From Pseudonocardia kujensis (GTDB lineage Bacteria > Actinomycetota > Actinomycetes > Mycobacteriales > Pseudonocardiaceae), in the NCBI RefSeq assembly GCF_021283305.1, contig NZ_JAJSOK010000004.1, forward strand, positions 62,001 through 126,000: a stretch of DNA of 64,000 nucleotides, in the 5' to 3' direction. Position numbers and translations under genes: made by a program. Below the pieces are notes generated by a model. The model did no database searches. It was not told the origin of the DNA and saw only the letters and a list, made by a program, of their open reading frames with translations. Of this stretch, positions 8,014 to 20,437 are shown one piece after another; position 1 is the stretch's first letter, and each line of letters starts with the position of its first letter.

Positions 8014-9207
8014 CTACGCGGGCGGTGCCACGGGGACCCCGCGCCGGTACACCTCCCGCACCTCCAGCCCGGGGGACAGCACGACGACGTCGGCGCGGCG
8101 GCCGGGCTCCAGTACGCCGACGTCGAGGCCGAGGGTGGCCGCGGGTGTCGACGCCGTCATCGCCACCGCCCTCACCAGGCCGGACGCCCGGTCGGGGGCG
8201 TGCTCGACGATCTGTCGGAACAGCGCGTCACCGGTGGCGGTGCTGCCCGCGATCGAGCCGCGCCCGGCGAGCCGGGCGACCCCGCCGGCGACCCGGACGT
8301 CGAGCTCGCCGAGCCGGTAGCGCCCGTCGGGCATGCCCGCGGCGACCATGGCGTCGCTCACCGCCGCCACCCGCGAAGGGCCGGCCGAGGCCAGCACCAG
8401 CTCCCACAATGCGGGGTGGACGTGCAGCCCGTCGGTGACCAGCTCGACGGTCACGCGCGGGTCGCCGAGCAGCGCGGCGGCGGGCCCCGGCTCGCGGTGG
8501 TGCAGCGGGGCCATCGCGTTGAACAGGTGGGTGCCGACCCGGGCTCCGGCCTCGATCGCCTCCCGGACCAGGGCGTACCCCGCGTCGGTGTGCCCGACGG
8601 CGGCGAGCGCACCCGACCCCGCCACCCGCCGGACGGCGTCGAGCCCGCCCTCCCGCTCCGGCGCCAGCGTGACCATCCGGACCGCACCGGTGCCCAGCAG
8701 GGCGTCGAGCTCGGCCGGATCCGGGTCGCGCAGCAGGGCCGGGTCGTGGGCGCCGCACCGGCCCTCGGCGAGCCACGGACCCTCGAGGTGCACGCCGGCG
8801 ATCTCGCCCTCCTGCACCAGCCCGGCGAGGGCCGCGACCGCCCGCCGCAGCACCTCCGGCGTGGCCGTGACCAGCGAGGCGAGCGTGGTCGTGGTGCCGC
8901 GCGCGCGGTGGAAGGCCACCGCGCGGGCGGCCTCCTCCGGATCGCCGGTCGTGTAGGCGGCGCCGCCCCCGCCGTGCACGTGCAGGTCCACGAACCCGGG
9001 CACGACGACGGCCGCGCCCAGGTCCCGGTCCGCCGGCCGCGGCGGGCGGCCGATCCCGGTCGCGACGATGCGCCCGCCTGCGAGACCGACCCAGCCGGGA
9101 CCGCACGAGCCGGGCAGGACGACGGTGTCGGCGGCGAGGATCACGACGTCGCCGCCCACCCGGTGACGTGCGGGGCGGTGGCCGCTCGCGGGGGAGGACG
9201 GCCTCAC
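8014..9207 (-). CDS. nagA: N-acetylglucosamine-6-phosphate deacetylase
   Basis: 397 residues of the amidohydrolase superfamily. It hydrolyses GlcNAc-6-phosphate to GlcN-6-phosphate and acetate in the cytosol. Visible motifs are PGFVDLHVHGGGG (metal-binding HxH), EGPWLAEGRCGAHDP (EGP family signature), AVGHTDAGY, THLFNAMAPLHHREPG and VSDAMVAAG. It is the last gene of the amino-sugar operon. Its GTG start overlaps the stop of the SIS gene as GTGA (9204-9207), implying translational coupling. Expression is expected under the DasR-like regulator at 12690. Confidence 0.93.
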   Translation of the reverse strand: MRPSSPASGHRPARHRVGGDVVILAADTVVLPGSCGPGWVGLAGGRIVATGIGRPPRPADRDLGAAVVVPGFVDLHVHGGGGAAYTTGDPEEAARAVAFHRARGTTTTLASLVTATPEVLRRAVAALAGLVQEGEIAGVHLEGPWLAEGRCGAHDPALLRDPDPAELDALLGTGAVRMVTLAPEREGGLDAVRRVAGSGALAAVGHTDAGYALVREAIEAGARVGTHLFNAMAPLHHREPGPAAALLGDPRVTVELVTDGLHVHPALWELVLASAGPSRVAAVSDAMVAAGMPDGRYRLGELDVRVAGGVARLAGRGSIAGSTATGDALFRQIVEHAPDRASGLVRAVAMTASTPAATLGLDVGVLEPGRRADVVVLSPGLEVREVYRRGVPVAPPA

Positions 9208-10244
9208 AGCGTCTCCGTGACCTTCCGCAGCCCCCGCGGCGCGTCCGGGTCGCCGCCGCGGTCGACGGCGACGTGCCGGGCCAGCAGCTGGAAGGGCAGG
9301 ATCTCCAGCAGCGGGGCGAGCGCGTCGGCGGTTTCCGGGAGCACGATCCCCGCCCCGGCGCTCCCGACGGTCAGGACGTCCGCCCGCCGCTCCGCCAGGG
9401 CGTCGAGCACCGGGCGGAAGGCCTCGCCGCCCGGGCCCGCGGAGACCACCGCCAGCACCGGGACCCGCGGCTCCACCAGCGCGAGCGGCCCGTGCAGCAG
9501 GTCGGCCCCGGAGAAGGCCTGCGCCGAGACGTACGCGGTCTCCATCAGCTTCAGCGCCGCCTCGCGCGCGGTCGGGTACGAGTAGCCGCGCCCGGTCGTG
9601 ATCATCCGCTCGGCGAAGCGGTACCGCGTCGCGAGGGCGGCGATCTCGGCGTCACGGCTCAGCACCTCGTCGCCGAGGTCGGGCAGCCCGTCCGCCACAC
9701 CAGGGCCCCCGTGGACCCGGTCGAGCAACAGGGACAACGCCAGCAGCTGGGCCGTGTAGGACTTGGTGGCGGCGACGGCCCGCTCCGGCCCGGCGAGGAC
9801 GTCGACGTGCGCGTCGGCCGTGGTGGCCAGGGCGGATCCCGCGTTGTTGGTCACCGACACGGTGAGCGCCCCGCCGGCCTTCGCGACCTCGAGCGTGCGG
9901 AGCAGGTCGGGGGACCCGCCGGACTGGCTCACGGCGATCATCAGCACGTCCCGCAGGTCCGGGCGGGCGCCGTAGGCGGTGAAGGTCGACGGCGAGACGA
10001 GGCCCGCGGGCAGCCCGAGCGTGATCTCGACCAGGTACTTCGCGTAGAGGGCGGCGTGATCGCTGGTCCCGCGGGCGACCAGCAGCACGAAGCGGGGGGA
10101 CCGGCGGCGCACGAGCGCGGCCGCCGCGTCGACCCCGGAGGCGCCGGACGGGCCGGACTCGGCGAGCAGCCGCCGCCACACGGTGGGCTGTTCGGCGGTC
10201 TCCGAGGCCATCAGCGCGCCGGGGCCGCCGAGGGTCGTGGTCAC
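9204..10244 (-). CDS. SIS-domain sugar isomerase/deaminase (probable glucosamine-6-phosphate deaminase, NagB-II type)
   Basis: 346 residues with two sugar isomerase (SIS) domains, like the isomerase half of GlmS but lacking the N-terminal glutaminase. Motifs include ARGTSDHAALYAKYLVE, VSQSGGSPDLLRTLE, GPERAVAATKSYTAQ and GRGYSYPTAREAALKLMET. Glutaminase-free SIS proteins in GlcNAc operons deaminate GlcN-6-phosphate to fructose-6-phosphate (NagB-II), or act as AgaS in galactosamine pathways. With nagA and a kinase but no classical NagB nearby, NagB-II is the better reading. GTG 10244 is preceded by GGAGGAG and overlaps the kinase stop as GTGA. Confidence 0.88.
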   Translation of the reverse strand: MTTTLGGPGALMASETAEQPTVWRRLLAESGPSGASGVDAAAALVRRRSPRFVLLVARGTSDHAALYAKYLVEITLGLPAGLVSPSTFTAYGARPDLRDVLMIAVSQSGGSPDLLRTLEVAKAGGALTVSVTNNAGSALATTADAHVDVLAGPERAVAATKSYTAQLLALSLLLDRVHGGPGVADGLPDLGDEVLSRDAEIAALATRYRFAERMITTGRGYSYPTAREAALKLMETAYVSAQAFSGADLLHGPLALVEPRVPVLAVVSAGPGGEAFRPVLDALAERRADVLTVGSAGAGIVLPETADALAPLLEILPFQLLARHVAVDRGGDPDAPRGLRKVTETL

Positions 10245-11158
10245 GGGATCTCCTCCAGGACGGGAACGGCGCCGGCCGGGATCTCCGGGGCACCCACGAG
10301 GGCGCGTGCGAGGTGCAGCGCGCCGAGGACGGGGTCGGTGCGCAGGACCTGCAGGTCCACGCCGGGCAGCCGGTCGCGGACCATGCGCTGCAGCACCGGG
10401 CGGTGTACGGCGAACCCGCCGCCCAGCACGACCGGTCCGGCCAGGTCGAGCCGGTCGAGCACACAGCGGGCGAGGCCGGCGAGGGCGTCGGCGGCACGGC
10501 CGAGGATCGCGTTCGCGGCCGGGTCCTCGGGAGCGAGCCCGGCGACGGCGTCGGCGCGAGCGGCCCAGTACCGGCGGTCGGGCCGGCCGTACACGTGGTC
10601 GAGCAGCTCGGCACAGCCCCCCAGCCCGCAGCCGTCGAGCAGGGCCGCGGTCACGGCGTCGTGCGGCAGGCCCCGGTCGTGCCGGGCGAGCGCGTGCCGG
10701 ACGGCCTCGCGGGCCACCCACCAGCCGCTGCCCTCGTCCCCGAGCAGGTAGCCCCATCCGCCGGCGCGGAAATGCCCGCCGTCGGGCCGCCGTCCCCAGG
10801 CGACCGAGCCGGTCCCGGAGATCAGCACGACGCCCGCGTCGAGCCCGGCCGCCGCCAGCATCAGCTGGGTGTCGTGCACGACCAGCACCCGGGCGTGCGG
10901 GACACGCTCGGCCAGCAGGGCGGTCAGCCGCGCGACGGTGGCGGGGGAGTCGGCGCCCGCGGCGCCGGCGCACACCGCCTCGACGCCGGCGAGGTCGCCG
11001 AGCCCGGCGAAGGCCGCGTCGAGCCGGCGCCCGGCCTCGGCGTCGCCCACCGAGGCGAGGTTGGCCGAGCCGGTCTCCGAGGTCCGGCGCCGCCCGTCGG
11101 TGCAGCGCAGCGCCCGCGTCGTCGAGCCGCCGATGTCCAGGGCGAGCAGGTCGGTCAT
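10241..11158 (-). CDS. BadF/BadG-family ATPase, probable N-acetylglucosamine kinase
   Basis: 305 residues of the ASKHA fold. It has the N-terminal phosphate-1 motif ALDIGGSTTRALRC, the central VLISGTGSVAWG (phosphate-2), and the GNAGK-like segment GYLLGDEGSGWWVAREAVRHAL typical of eukaryote-type GlcNAc kinases. It should phosphorylate incoming GlcNAc or a related amino sugar with ATP. Its ATG overlaps the stop of the permease gene as ATGA (11155-11158), and its own stop overlaps the next gene, so the four genes are tightly coupled. Sugar specificity is inferred from context. Confidence 0.87.
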   Translation of the reverse strand: MTDLLALDIGGSTTRALRCTDGRRRTSETGSANLASVGDAEAGRRLDAAFAGLGDLAGVEAVCAGAAGADSPATVARLTALLAERVPHARVLVVHDTQLMLAAAGLDAGVVLISGTGSVAWGRRPDGGHFRAGGWGYLLGDEGSGWWVAREAVRHALARHDRGLPHDAVTAALLDGCGLGGCAELLDHVYGRPDRRYWAARADAVAGLAPEDPAANAILGRAADALAGLARCVLDRLDLAGPVVLGGGFAVHRPVLQRMVRDRLPGVDLQVLRTDPVLGALHLARALVGAPEIPAGAVPVLEEIP

Positions 11159-12582
11159 CGCGTGGCCTCCCGCTCCGTGCCGTCCGTGACGGCCGGGTTC
11201 GTGCCGGCAGGGCTCGTGGCGGCCGGCCACCGGCCGTCGTTCTCCCAGTACTGCCGGATCTCCTCCAGCTCCCGGCCCCGGGTCTCCGGCGCGTAGCGGT
11301 GCACGAACACCATCGCCAGCAGGGCGAGTACCCCGAACACCACGAACGTCCCCACACCGCCGAGCCCGTCGAGCAGGGTGAGGAACACCGCCGCGACCAC
11401 CGCGTTGGCCAGCAGGTCCGCGGTCAACATCGTGCTGGCGCCGAGCGAGCGCAGCCGGGAGGGGAAGGCCTCGCCCGCGTAGACCCACACCAGCGAGCCG
11501 AACCCGAACGTGAAGCCCACGGTGAACAGCACGAGCCCGATGAAGCCGAGGACCGTGCCGCCGCCCGTCGCGAACACCGCGATGAGCAGCACGTTCGCCA
11601 GCACCATGATCGCGATGCCGCCGAGCAGCACCGGGCGCCGGCCCATCCGGTCCACCGTCACCAGCGACCCGACGACGGCGACGAGGCCGGCCACCTGCAC
11701 CAGCGCGGGCAGGCCGAGCAGGGCCGCGTCGCCGGTGAAGCCCATGGCCTCGAAGATCCTCGGCGAGTAGTAGACGATCGCGTTGATGCCGGTGATCTGG
11801 ATGAAGAAGCCGAGCCCGACCACGAACAGCGTCGCGCGCAGGTAGGGCTTGCGCAGCATCTCCCGCCACACGCCGCGGCGGCGGGTCTCACCGGACTCGG
11901 TGGTGATGTCGGCCAGCGCGGCGTCGGCGTCGGCACCCGGGTCGAGGCGCTCGAGCACGGCGTGGGCCTCGGCGAGCCGCCCGCGCATCGCGTACCAGCG
12001 GGCGGTGTCGGGCAGGCGCACGATCATCAGCGTGACCAGCGCAGCCGGCACCGCGGCGAGGCCGAGCATCCAGCGCCAGCTGCCGCTCCCGGCCAGGGCC
12101 CAGGCCACGAGGTAGCCGGCGATGATCCCGACGACGGTGGCCACCTGGTAGAGCACGAGCAGCCCGCCGCGGACCCGGGCGGGGGAGGACTCCGCCACGA
12201 ACACCGGCGCGACCACGATGGACACGCCGATCGTCAGGCCCAGCAGCACTCTCGAGACCAGCAGCATCGGCACGCTCACCGCCAGCGCCGAGAGCAGCGA
12301 GAACAGCCCGAAGGTCGCCGCGACGCCGATCATCGCCGGCTTGCGGCCGATCCGGTTGGCCAGCGCGCCGCCGCCCAGCGCGCCGAGGATCTGGCCCACG
12401 ACGACGGCCGTGGTCACCAGCTCCTGCTGGTGCGTGCTCAGGCCGAAGTCCTTCGTCATGAACAGCAGCGCGCCGGCGATGTTCGACTGGTCGTAGCCGT
12501 AGATGACGCCGACGGTCGCGGCGGAGGCGGCGACGAGCAGCCCCAGCCTCGACGAGCCGCGCAGTTCCCCGATGAATCCCAC
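11155..12582 (-). CDS. Major facilitator sugar porter, probable amino-sugar permease
   Basis: 475 residues with twelve predicted membrane segments. Sugar porter signatures are GYDQSNIAGALLF in TM1, NRIGRKPAM, DRMGRRPVLLGG and the C-terminal PETRGRELEEI. It is the first gene of the GlcNAc operon and probably imports GlcNAc or GlcN by proton symport, where many streptomycetes use ABC systems. Upstream in-frame GTGs exist at 12621 and 12606, but GTG 12582 has AAGGGG at good spacing. The operon promoter region holds two operator dyads (12625-12638 and 12655-12668). Confidence 0.88.
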   Translation of the reverse strand: MGFIGELRGSSRLGLLVAASAATVGVIYGYDQSNIAGALLFMTKDFGLSTHQQELVTTAVVVGQILGALGGGALANRIGRKPAMIGVAATFGLFSLLSALAVSVPMLLVSRVLLGLTIGVSIVVAPVFVAESSPARVRGGLLVLYQVATVVGIIAGYLVAWALAGSGSWRWMLGLAAVPAALVTLMIVRLPDTARWYAMRGRLAEAHAVLERLDPGADADAALADITTESGETRRRGVWREMLRKPYLRATLFVVGLGFFIQITGINAIVYYSPRIFEAMGFTGDAALLGLPALVQVAGLVAVVGSLVTVDRMGRRPVLLGGIAIMVLANVLLIAVFATGGGTVLGFIGLVLFTVGFTFGFGSLVWVYAGEAFPSRLRSLGASTMLTADLLANAVVAAVFLTLLDGLGGVGTFVVFGVLALLAMVFVHRYAPETRGRELEEIRQYWENDGRWPAATSPAGTNPAVTDGTEREATR

Positions 12583-12624
12583 GCTCGTGCCCCTTGTGAT
12601 CGACACTGATTGGATCGCCACTGA

Positions 12625-12638
12625 TTGGTCTATACCAA
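12625..12638. promoter_or_regulatory. DasR/dre-like operator 1
   Basis: The perfect 14-bp palindrome TTGGTCTATACCAA closely resembles the DasR-responsive element, whose core is TGGTCTAGACCA. It lies just upstream of the permease start, in the divergent promoter region of the amino-sugar operon and the DasR-like gene. Glucosamine-6-phosphate is the established inducer of DasR in Streptomyces; that it acts here is inference. Confidence 0.75.
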
Positions 12639-12654
12639 AGTGATGCCTGGTAGG

Positions 12655-12668
12655 TTGGCATAGACCAA
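12655..12668. promoter_or_regulatory. DasR/dre-like operator 2
   Basis: TTGGCATAGACCAA is a second dyad related to operator 1 (one asymmetric position per arm), centred 30 bp away and about 20 bp upstream of the GntR start. The spacing of roughly three helical turns would let two regulator dimers bind the same face and control both divergent transcripts. Confidence 0.7.
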
Positions 12669-12689
12669 TCCCAGCGTCAAGGGGGCGTC

Positions 12690-13385
12690 GTGCGGGTGCC
12701 GCGGTACTGGACGGTGAAACAGGCCCTGCTGGGCCTGGTCGAGGCCGGGACGCCGGGCACCGCGCTGCCGACCGAACGCGAGCTCGCCGAGCGGTTCGAC
12801 ACGTCCCGGACCACGGTGCGGCAAGCCATCGCGGAGCTGGTCACCGAGGGGCGGCTGGACCGCACGCAGGGCAGCGGCACGTACATCGCCGAGCCGCTGC
12901 TCGTCGAGGTCCAGCAGCTCACGTCCTTCACCGACGACCTGGGGCCCGAACGGGTGGCCAACCGGATCCTCGACGTCCGCACCGAGCCGGCCGACGCCGA
13001 GACCGCCGGTCGGCTGGGCCTCACCGCCGGAGAACCGGTGCACGTCGTGGAGCGGGTCCGGCTGGTCGACGGCGTTCCCCTGGCCCTGGAGACCGCGCGG
13101 CTGGCCGGCGACCTGCCCGGGCTCGCGGCGGAGCTGGAGGCGCGGGGATCGCTCTACGCCACCCTGCGCGAGGCGTACGGGCGCGGGGTCGACCGCGTGC
13201 AGGACGCCGTCCAGAGCCGGCTCGCCGATCCGCGCGAGGCCGAGCTGCTCGCGGTCGACACCGGCCACCCGCTGCTGCTCGTCCGGCGGCTGAGCCACAC
13301 GGCCGACGGCCGGCCCGTCGAGTGGACCCGGTCGGTGTACCGCGGGGACCGGTTCACGTTCGTCGCGCGGGCCCGCGCGGTGTGA
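12690..13385 (+). CDS. GntR/HutC-family regulator, DasR-like
   Basis: 231 residues. A winged helix-turn-helix at about residues 5-75 (PTERELAERFDTSRTTVRQA, then IAELVTEGRLDRTQGSGTYIA) is followed by a UTRA effector domain. The sequence strongly recalls Streptomyces DasR: RVPRYWTVKQALLGL, LQLTSFTDDL-like, ETARLAGDLPGL, SLYATLREAYG and VEWTRSVYRGDRFTFVAR near the C-terminus. DasR senses GlcN-6-phosphate and represses chitin and GlcNAc genes. Divergence from the GlcNAc operon, with two dre-like sites between, supports the same role here. GTG 12690 follows AAGGGGG. Confidence 0.92.
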   Translation: MRVPRYWTVKQALLGLVEAGTPGTALPTERELAERFDTSRTTVRQAIAELVTEGRLDRTQGSGTYIAEPLLVEVQQLTSFTDDLGPERVANRILDVRTEPADAETAGRLGLTAGEPVHVVERVRLVDGVPLALETARLAGDLPGLAAELEARGSLYATLREAYGRGVDRVQDAVQSRLADPREAELLAVDTGHPLLLVRRLSHTADGRPVEWTRSVYRGDRFTFVARARAV

Positions 13386-13438
13386 CCGTGGCGGGCGACG
13401 GGCCGGAGCACCCCCCGTGAGCATTTAGTGTGGACGGC

Positions 13439-14677
13439 ATGCAGACCTGGGCCTCCGTCGACCTCCCCGTGCTCGAGGGGAGCGGTCCGCCGCTCCGCCT
13501 GTACGACACCTCGACCGCGCGGGTCCGGCCGACCGCGCCCGGCGCCACCGCCACGATGTACGTCTGCGGGATCACCCCGTACGACGCCACGCACCTCGGC
13601 CACGCGGCCACCTACCTGGCGTTCGACCTGGTCAACCGGCTCTGGCGGGACCTCGGCCACCAGGTGCACTACGTCCAGAACGTCACCGACATCGACGAGC
13701 CGCTGCTCGAGCGCGCCGAGCGCGACCAGGACGACTGGGTGGTGCTGGGCATGCGCGAGACCGCGCTGTTCCGCGAGGACATGGAGGCCCTGCGGGTCCT
13801 GCCGCCGCGGGACTACATCGGGGCGGTCGAGGCCATCCCCGAGATCGCCGAGCTGGTCGAGAAGCTGCTGGTCAACGGGGCGGCGTACCGGATCGACGAC
13901 CCCGAGTACCCCGATGTCTACTTCGACTCCGCCGCCACGGGCCACTTCGGCTACGAGTCGACCTACGACGAGGAGACGATGGTCCGGCTGTCCCGCGAGC
14001 GCGGCGGCGACCCGGACCGTCCCGGCAAGCGCAACCCGGTCGACGCGCTGCTCTGGCGGATGGAGCGGCCCGGCGAGCCGGCGTGGGACTCCGACCTGGG
14101 GCGCGGGCGCCCGGGCTGGCACGTCGAGTGCGCGGCCATCGCGCTCAACCGGCTCGGCACCCAGATCGACCTCAACGGCGGCGGCTCGGACCTGATCTTC
14201 CCGCACCACGAGTGCGGCGCGGCCCACGCCGAGGCGCTGACCGGCGACCACCCGTTCGCCCGGCACTACGTGCACACCGGCATGATCGGGCTCGACGGCG
14301 AGAAGATGTCGAAGTCCCGCGGCAACCTGGTGTTCGTCTCGAAGCTGCGCTCCGCCGGCGTCGACCCGAGCGCGGTCCGCGCCGCGCTGCTCTCCGGGCA
14401 CTACCGCGAGGACCGGGCCTGGACCGAGGACCTGCTCACCGACGCCCAGGAGCGGCTCGCCCGCTGGCGCGAGGCCGTCTCCCTCGACGCCGCGCCCGAC
14501 GCGACCGGGCTGGTCGCGAGCCTGCGCGAGCACCTGGCGGACGACCTGGACACCCCGCGCGCCCTGGCCGCCGTCGACGCCTGGGCCGACGAGGCGCTGC
14601 AGCGGCGGGGCACCGACACCGTCGCCCCCGGTATCGCCCGCACCGCGATCGACGCGCTGCTCGGCATCGCCCTCTGA
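13439..14677 (+). CDS. mshC: L-cysteine:1D-myo-inositol 2-amino-2-deoxy-alpha-D-glucopyranoside ligase (mycothiol biosynthesis)
   Basis: 412 residues, a cysteinyl-tRNA-synthetase paralogue. It joins L-cysteine to GlcN-inositol using ATP in the third committed step of mycothiol synthesis. Visible are the zinc-site cysteine region [17 protein letters not shown] containing the HIGH motif (HLGH), the [11 protein letters not shown] zinc cysteine, [11 protein letters not shown] and KMSKSRGN. It lacks the tRNA-binding C-terminal extension of CysS, as expected for MshC. A -10 TAGTGT at 13426-13431 lies 7 nt before ATG 13439, so the start is probably leaderless; GTG 13430 falls within that box. Confidence 0.95.
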   Translation: MQTWASVDLPVLEGSGPPLRLYDTSTARVRPTAPGATATMYVCGITPYDATHLGHAATYLAFDLVNRLWRDLGHQVHYVQNVTDIDEPLLERAERDQDDWVVLGMRETALFREDMEALRVLPPRDYIGAVEAIPEIAELVEKLLVNGAAYRIDDPEYPDVYFDSAATGHFGYESTYDEETMVRLSRERGGDPDRPGKRNPVDALLWRMERPGEPAWDSDLGRGRPGWHVECAAIALNRLGTQIDLNGGGSDLIFPHHECGAAHAEALTGDHPFARHYVHTGMIGLDGEKMSKSRGNLVFVSKLRSAGVDPSAVRAALLSGHYREDRAWTEDLLTDAQERLARWREAVSLDAAPDATGLVASLREHLADDLDTPRALAAVDAWADEALQRRGTDTVAPGIARTAIDALLGIAL

Positions 14678-14684
14678 CGGCCGG

Positions 14685-14730
14685 CGGACGGCACCCCGCG
14701 CCTCGGCTCAGGGCGCCAGGGTGCCGTCCG
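14685..14730. terminator. Bidirectional terminator-like hairpin, mshC / MFS
   Basis: A 12-bp perfect stem, CGGACGGCACCC (14685-14696) with its complement at 14719-14730, separated by 22 nt. It lies between the convergent mshC and MFS genes and runs into the MFS 3' end. No T tract follows, as usual in actinobacteria. The same 11-nt arm recurs in the hairpin at 32073-32107. Confidence 0.6.
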
Positions 14731-15862
14731 TCGTGTCGGGCGGGTTCTCGGCCGGGCCCCGGCGGGGCAGGGCCAGCGGCGTGACGAGGGCGAGCACGCC
14801 GGCCGGAACGAGGAACGCCGCCAGCGGGTCCGCGTGGTACACGGGCGGGAGCGCCGCGGGGGAGGCGGCCGCGCCGAAGAACCGGAGGGACTGCACCACC
14901 GACACGGCCCCGCCGCGGTTGCGGCCCTCCCGGCTCAGCACCAGCGCGTTCACGCCCACGAGGATGAGCTGGCTGGAGATCCCGGCCAGCGCCCAGCACG
15001 CCACGAGCAGCCACAGCACGGGGGCCAGGCCGACGCCGGCCAGCAGCACCCCGCCGGACACCGCCCCGGCCAGCACGCAGCGTCGCGCCCCGAGCCGGTC
15101 GACCCCAGCGCCCACCAGCCGCGCCGTGACGATCCCCATGGCGCCGAGCCCGGTGAGCGCGAGCCCGCGCGGGCCGGCGTCGAGGGTGAAGGCGTCGACC
15201 AGCCGCAGCGCGACCAGGAAGCCGAGGCTCGCCAGGCAGCCCCAGCCCAGCGCGGCGATGAGCCCGAGCCGCAGCACGGCCGGGGTCCAGGCGCTGCGCA
15301 GCGGCACGCGGGCCCTGGTGGCCCCGCGCTCGTCGGCGGGAATGCCCACCGCCGCGAGTGCCAGTGCCACCGCGGCGACGCCGTAGAAGGCGTAGTGCCA
15401 GTCCACCTCGGCCGCGAGCCCGCCGACCAGCGGTGCCGACGTCTGCCCCGCGGCCTGCAGCGAGCCGTACCACCCCAGCGCCCGGCCGAGGGCCTCCGGC
15501 GCGACCGACGCGGCCAGCGCGGCCATGAGCAGCGGCGTGGTGAAGGCGTTGGCCACGCCCTGCAGCGCCCGCGCGCCGAGGAACAGCGTCCAGGTCGGCG
15601 CGAGCACGCACGCCAGCGAGGAGAGCACGTAGAGGAGGTACGCGCCGCGGACGGTCCGGCTGCGGCCCCAGCGCTCGCCGAGCGTGCCCGAGACCAGCAT
15701 CATCGCGGCGAAGGGCAGCAGGAACGCCGTGAGCGAGGCGGACGCCGCGCCGGGGGACACGCCGTAGCTCGCCCCCAGCTCGGGCAGCATGGCCGTGGTG
15801 ACCCCGCCTCCGAACGGCCCGAGGAAGCCGCCGAGGTAGAGCCCGGCCCGGCGGAGCGACAC
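14708..15862 (-). CDS. Major facilitator superfamily transporter (drug-efflux type)
   Basis: 384 residues with about twelve membrane segments. It begins SLRRAGLYLGGFLGPFGGGVTTAMLPELGASYG and carries the loop motif GTLGERWGRSRTVRGAY (motif A variant) and a TM5 with LYGSLQAAG-like glycines. It resembles proton-driven multidrug exporters (YqgE/AraJ-like); the substrate is unknown. GTG 15862 is the only suitable start before the frame runs into the PAC2 gene, 20 bp upstream. A cotranscript with PAC2 is likely, although no clear ribosome site is seen. Confidence 0.82.
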   Translation of the reverse strand: MSLRRAGLYLGGFLGPFGGGVTTAMLPELGASYGVSPGAASASLTAFLLPFAAMMLVSGTLGERWGRSRTVRGAYLLYVLSSLACVLAPTWTLFLGARALQGVANAFTTPLLMAALAASVAPEALGRALGWYGSLQAAGQTSAPLVGGLAAEVDWHYAFYGVAAVALALAAVGIPADERGATRARVPLRSAWTPAVLRLGLIAALGWGCLASLGFLVALRLVDAFTLDAGPRGLALTGLGAMGIVTARLVGAGVDRLGARRCVLAGAVSGGVLLAGVGLAPVLWLLVACWALAGISSQLILVGVNALVLSREGRNRGGAVSVVQSLRFFGAAASPAALPPVYHADPLAAFLVPAGVLALVTPLALPRRGPAENPPDTTDGTLAP

Positions 15863-15882
15863 GGTGTGCGGTGCGCCCCCGG

Positions 15883-16779
15883 TCAGCTCCCGCCGCCGGG
15901 GCCGCCGCGCCGGCGCAGGTAGCGCTCGAAGTCGGCCGCGATCTCGTCGCCGCTGGCCTCGGCCAGGTTCACCGGCTTGTCCTCGTCGTCCTCGACCGCC
16001 TGCTGCTCGAGCTGGCGCACGTACTCGCGCACCTCGTCGTCGGCGTCGGCCATCTCGTTGACCGTGCGCTCCCACTCCTCGGCCTGCTCGGGCAGCCCGC
16101 CCAGCGGGACCTCGACGTCGAGCGCCTCCTCGACGCGCAGCAGCAGCGCGATGGCGGCCTTGGGCACCCGGGCCTGCGACACGTAGTGCGGCACCTCGGC
16201 CCAGTACGACAACGCGGGGACCCCGGCCTCGATGCAGAGGCTGTGGAACACCCCGACGATCCCGGTCGGGCCCTGGTAGGTCGACGGCTCCACGCCCATC
16301 TTCTTCGCCGAGGCCGTGTCGTAGCCCGTGCCCCGCACCGGGGTGGGCCGGGTGTGCGGGACGTCGGTGAGCATGGCGCCGAGGTTGATGACCTTGGTCA
16401 CCCCGAGCCGGTCGACGTACTCGAGCAGCTCGGCACAGAACGAGCGCCAGCGCAGGTTCGGCTCGATCCCGTTGACGAGGACGACGTGCCGGCCGCTGCC
16501 CGGGAGCTTGGCCGTCGAGAGCCGGGTGGTCTGCCACTCGATGCGCCGGGTCACGCCGCCCGCCAACCGGACCAGCGGCCGCGTGACCTGGAAGTCGTAG
16601 TAGTCCTCGGGGTCGATCGAGCCGAGCGGCTCGGCGTCCCAGCTCAGCTCGAGATGCTCCAGCGCGGAGCTGGCGGCCTCACCGGCGTCGTTCCAACCCT
16701 CGAACGCCGTGATCATGACCGGGTCGACCAGATCCGGGAGATCCGAGGGCACCCCCGCCCGCTGCTCTCGCTCGCTCAT
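15883..16779 (-). CDS. PAC2-family protein (archaeal/eukaryal proteasome-assembly chaperone 2 fold)
   Basis: 298 residues of the PAC2 family: LVDPVMITAFEGWNDAGEAASSALEHL near the N-terminus, a VLVNGIEPNLRWRSFCAELLE segment and the GLCIEAGVPALSYWAEVPHYV-type region. The eukaryotic relatives help assemble 20S alpha rings. A proteasome-linked role in actinobacteria is suggestive but unproven, and the genes here lie some 10 kb from mpa. The M. tuberculosis counterpart (Rv2125) is also near metH. TAGGGT on the minus strand (ACCCTA at 16786-16791) lies 6 nt before ATG 16779, giving a leaderless start. Confidence 0.88.
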   Translation of the reverse strand: MSEREQRAGVPSDLPDLVDPVMITAFEGWNDAGEAASSALEHLELSWDAEPLGSIDPEDYYDFQVTRPLVRLAGGVTRRIEWQTTRLSTAKLPGSGRHVVLVNGIEPNLRWRSFCAELLEYVDRLGVTKVINLGAMLTDVPHTRPTPVRGTGYDTASAKKMGVEPSTYQGPTGIVGVFHSLCIEAGVPALSYWAEVPHYVSQARVPKAAIALLLRVEEALDVEVPLGGLPEQAEEWERTVNEMADADDEVREYVRQLEQQAVEDDEDKPVNLAEASGDEIAADFERYLRRRGGPGGGS

Positions 16780-16846
16780 CCGTCCACCCTACGGCGCGTG
16801 CGGGTAACACGAGGGGCCCGGTGGGCGACGCCGGTAGCCTGAGGGG

Positions 16847-20426
<3,580 letters not shown>

Positions 20427-20437
<11 letters not shown>

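Noticed and set aside
16780-16846. Cobalamin riboswitch before metH
   Set aside because: Only 67 bp lie between PAC2 and metH and a leaderless promoter is present; there is no room for the riboswitch fold.
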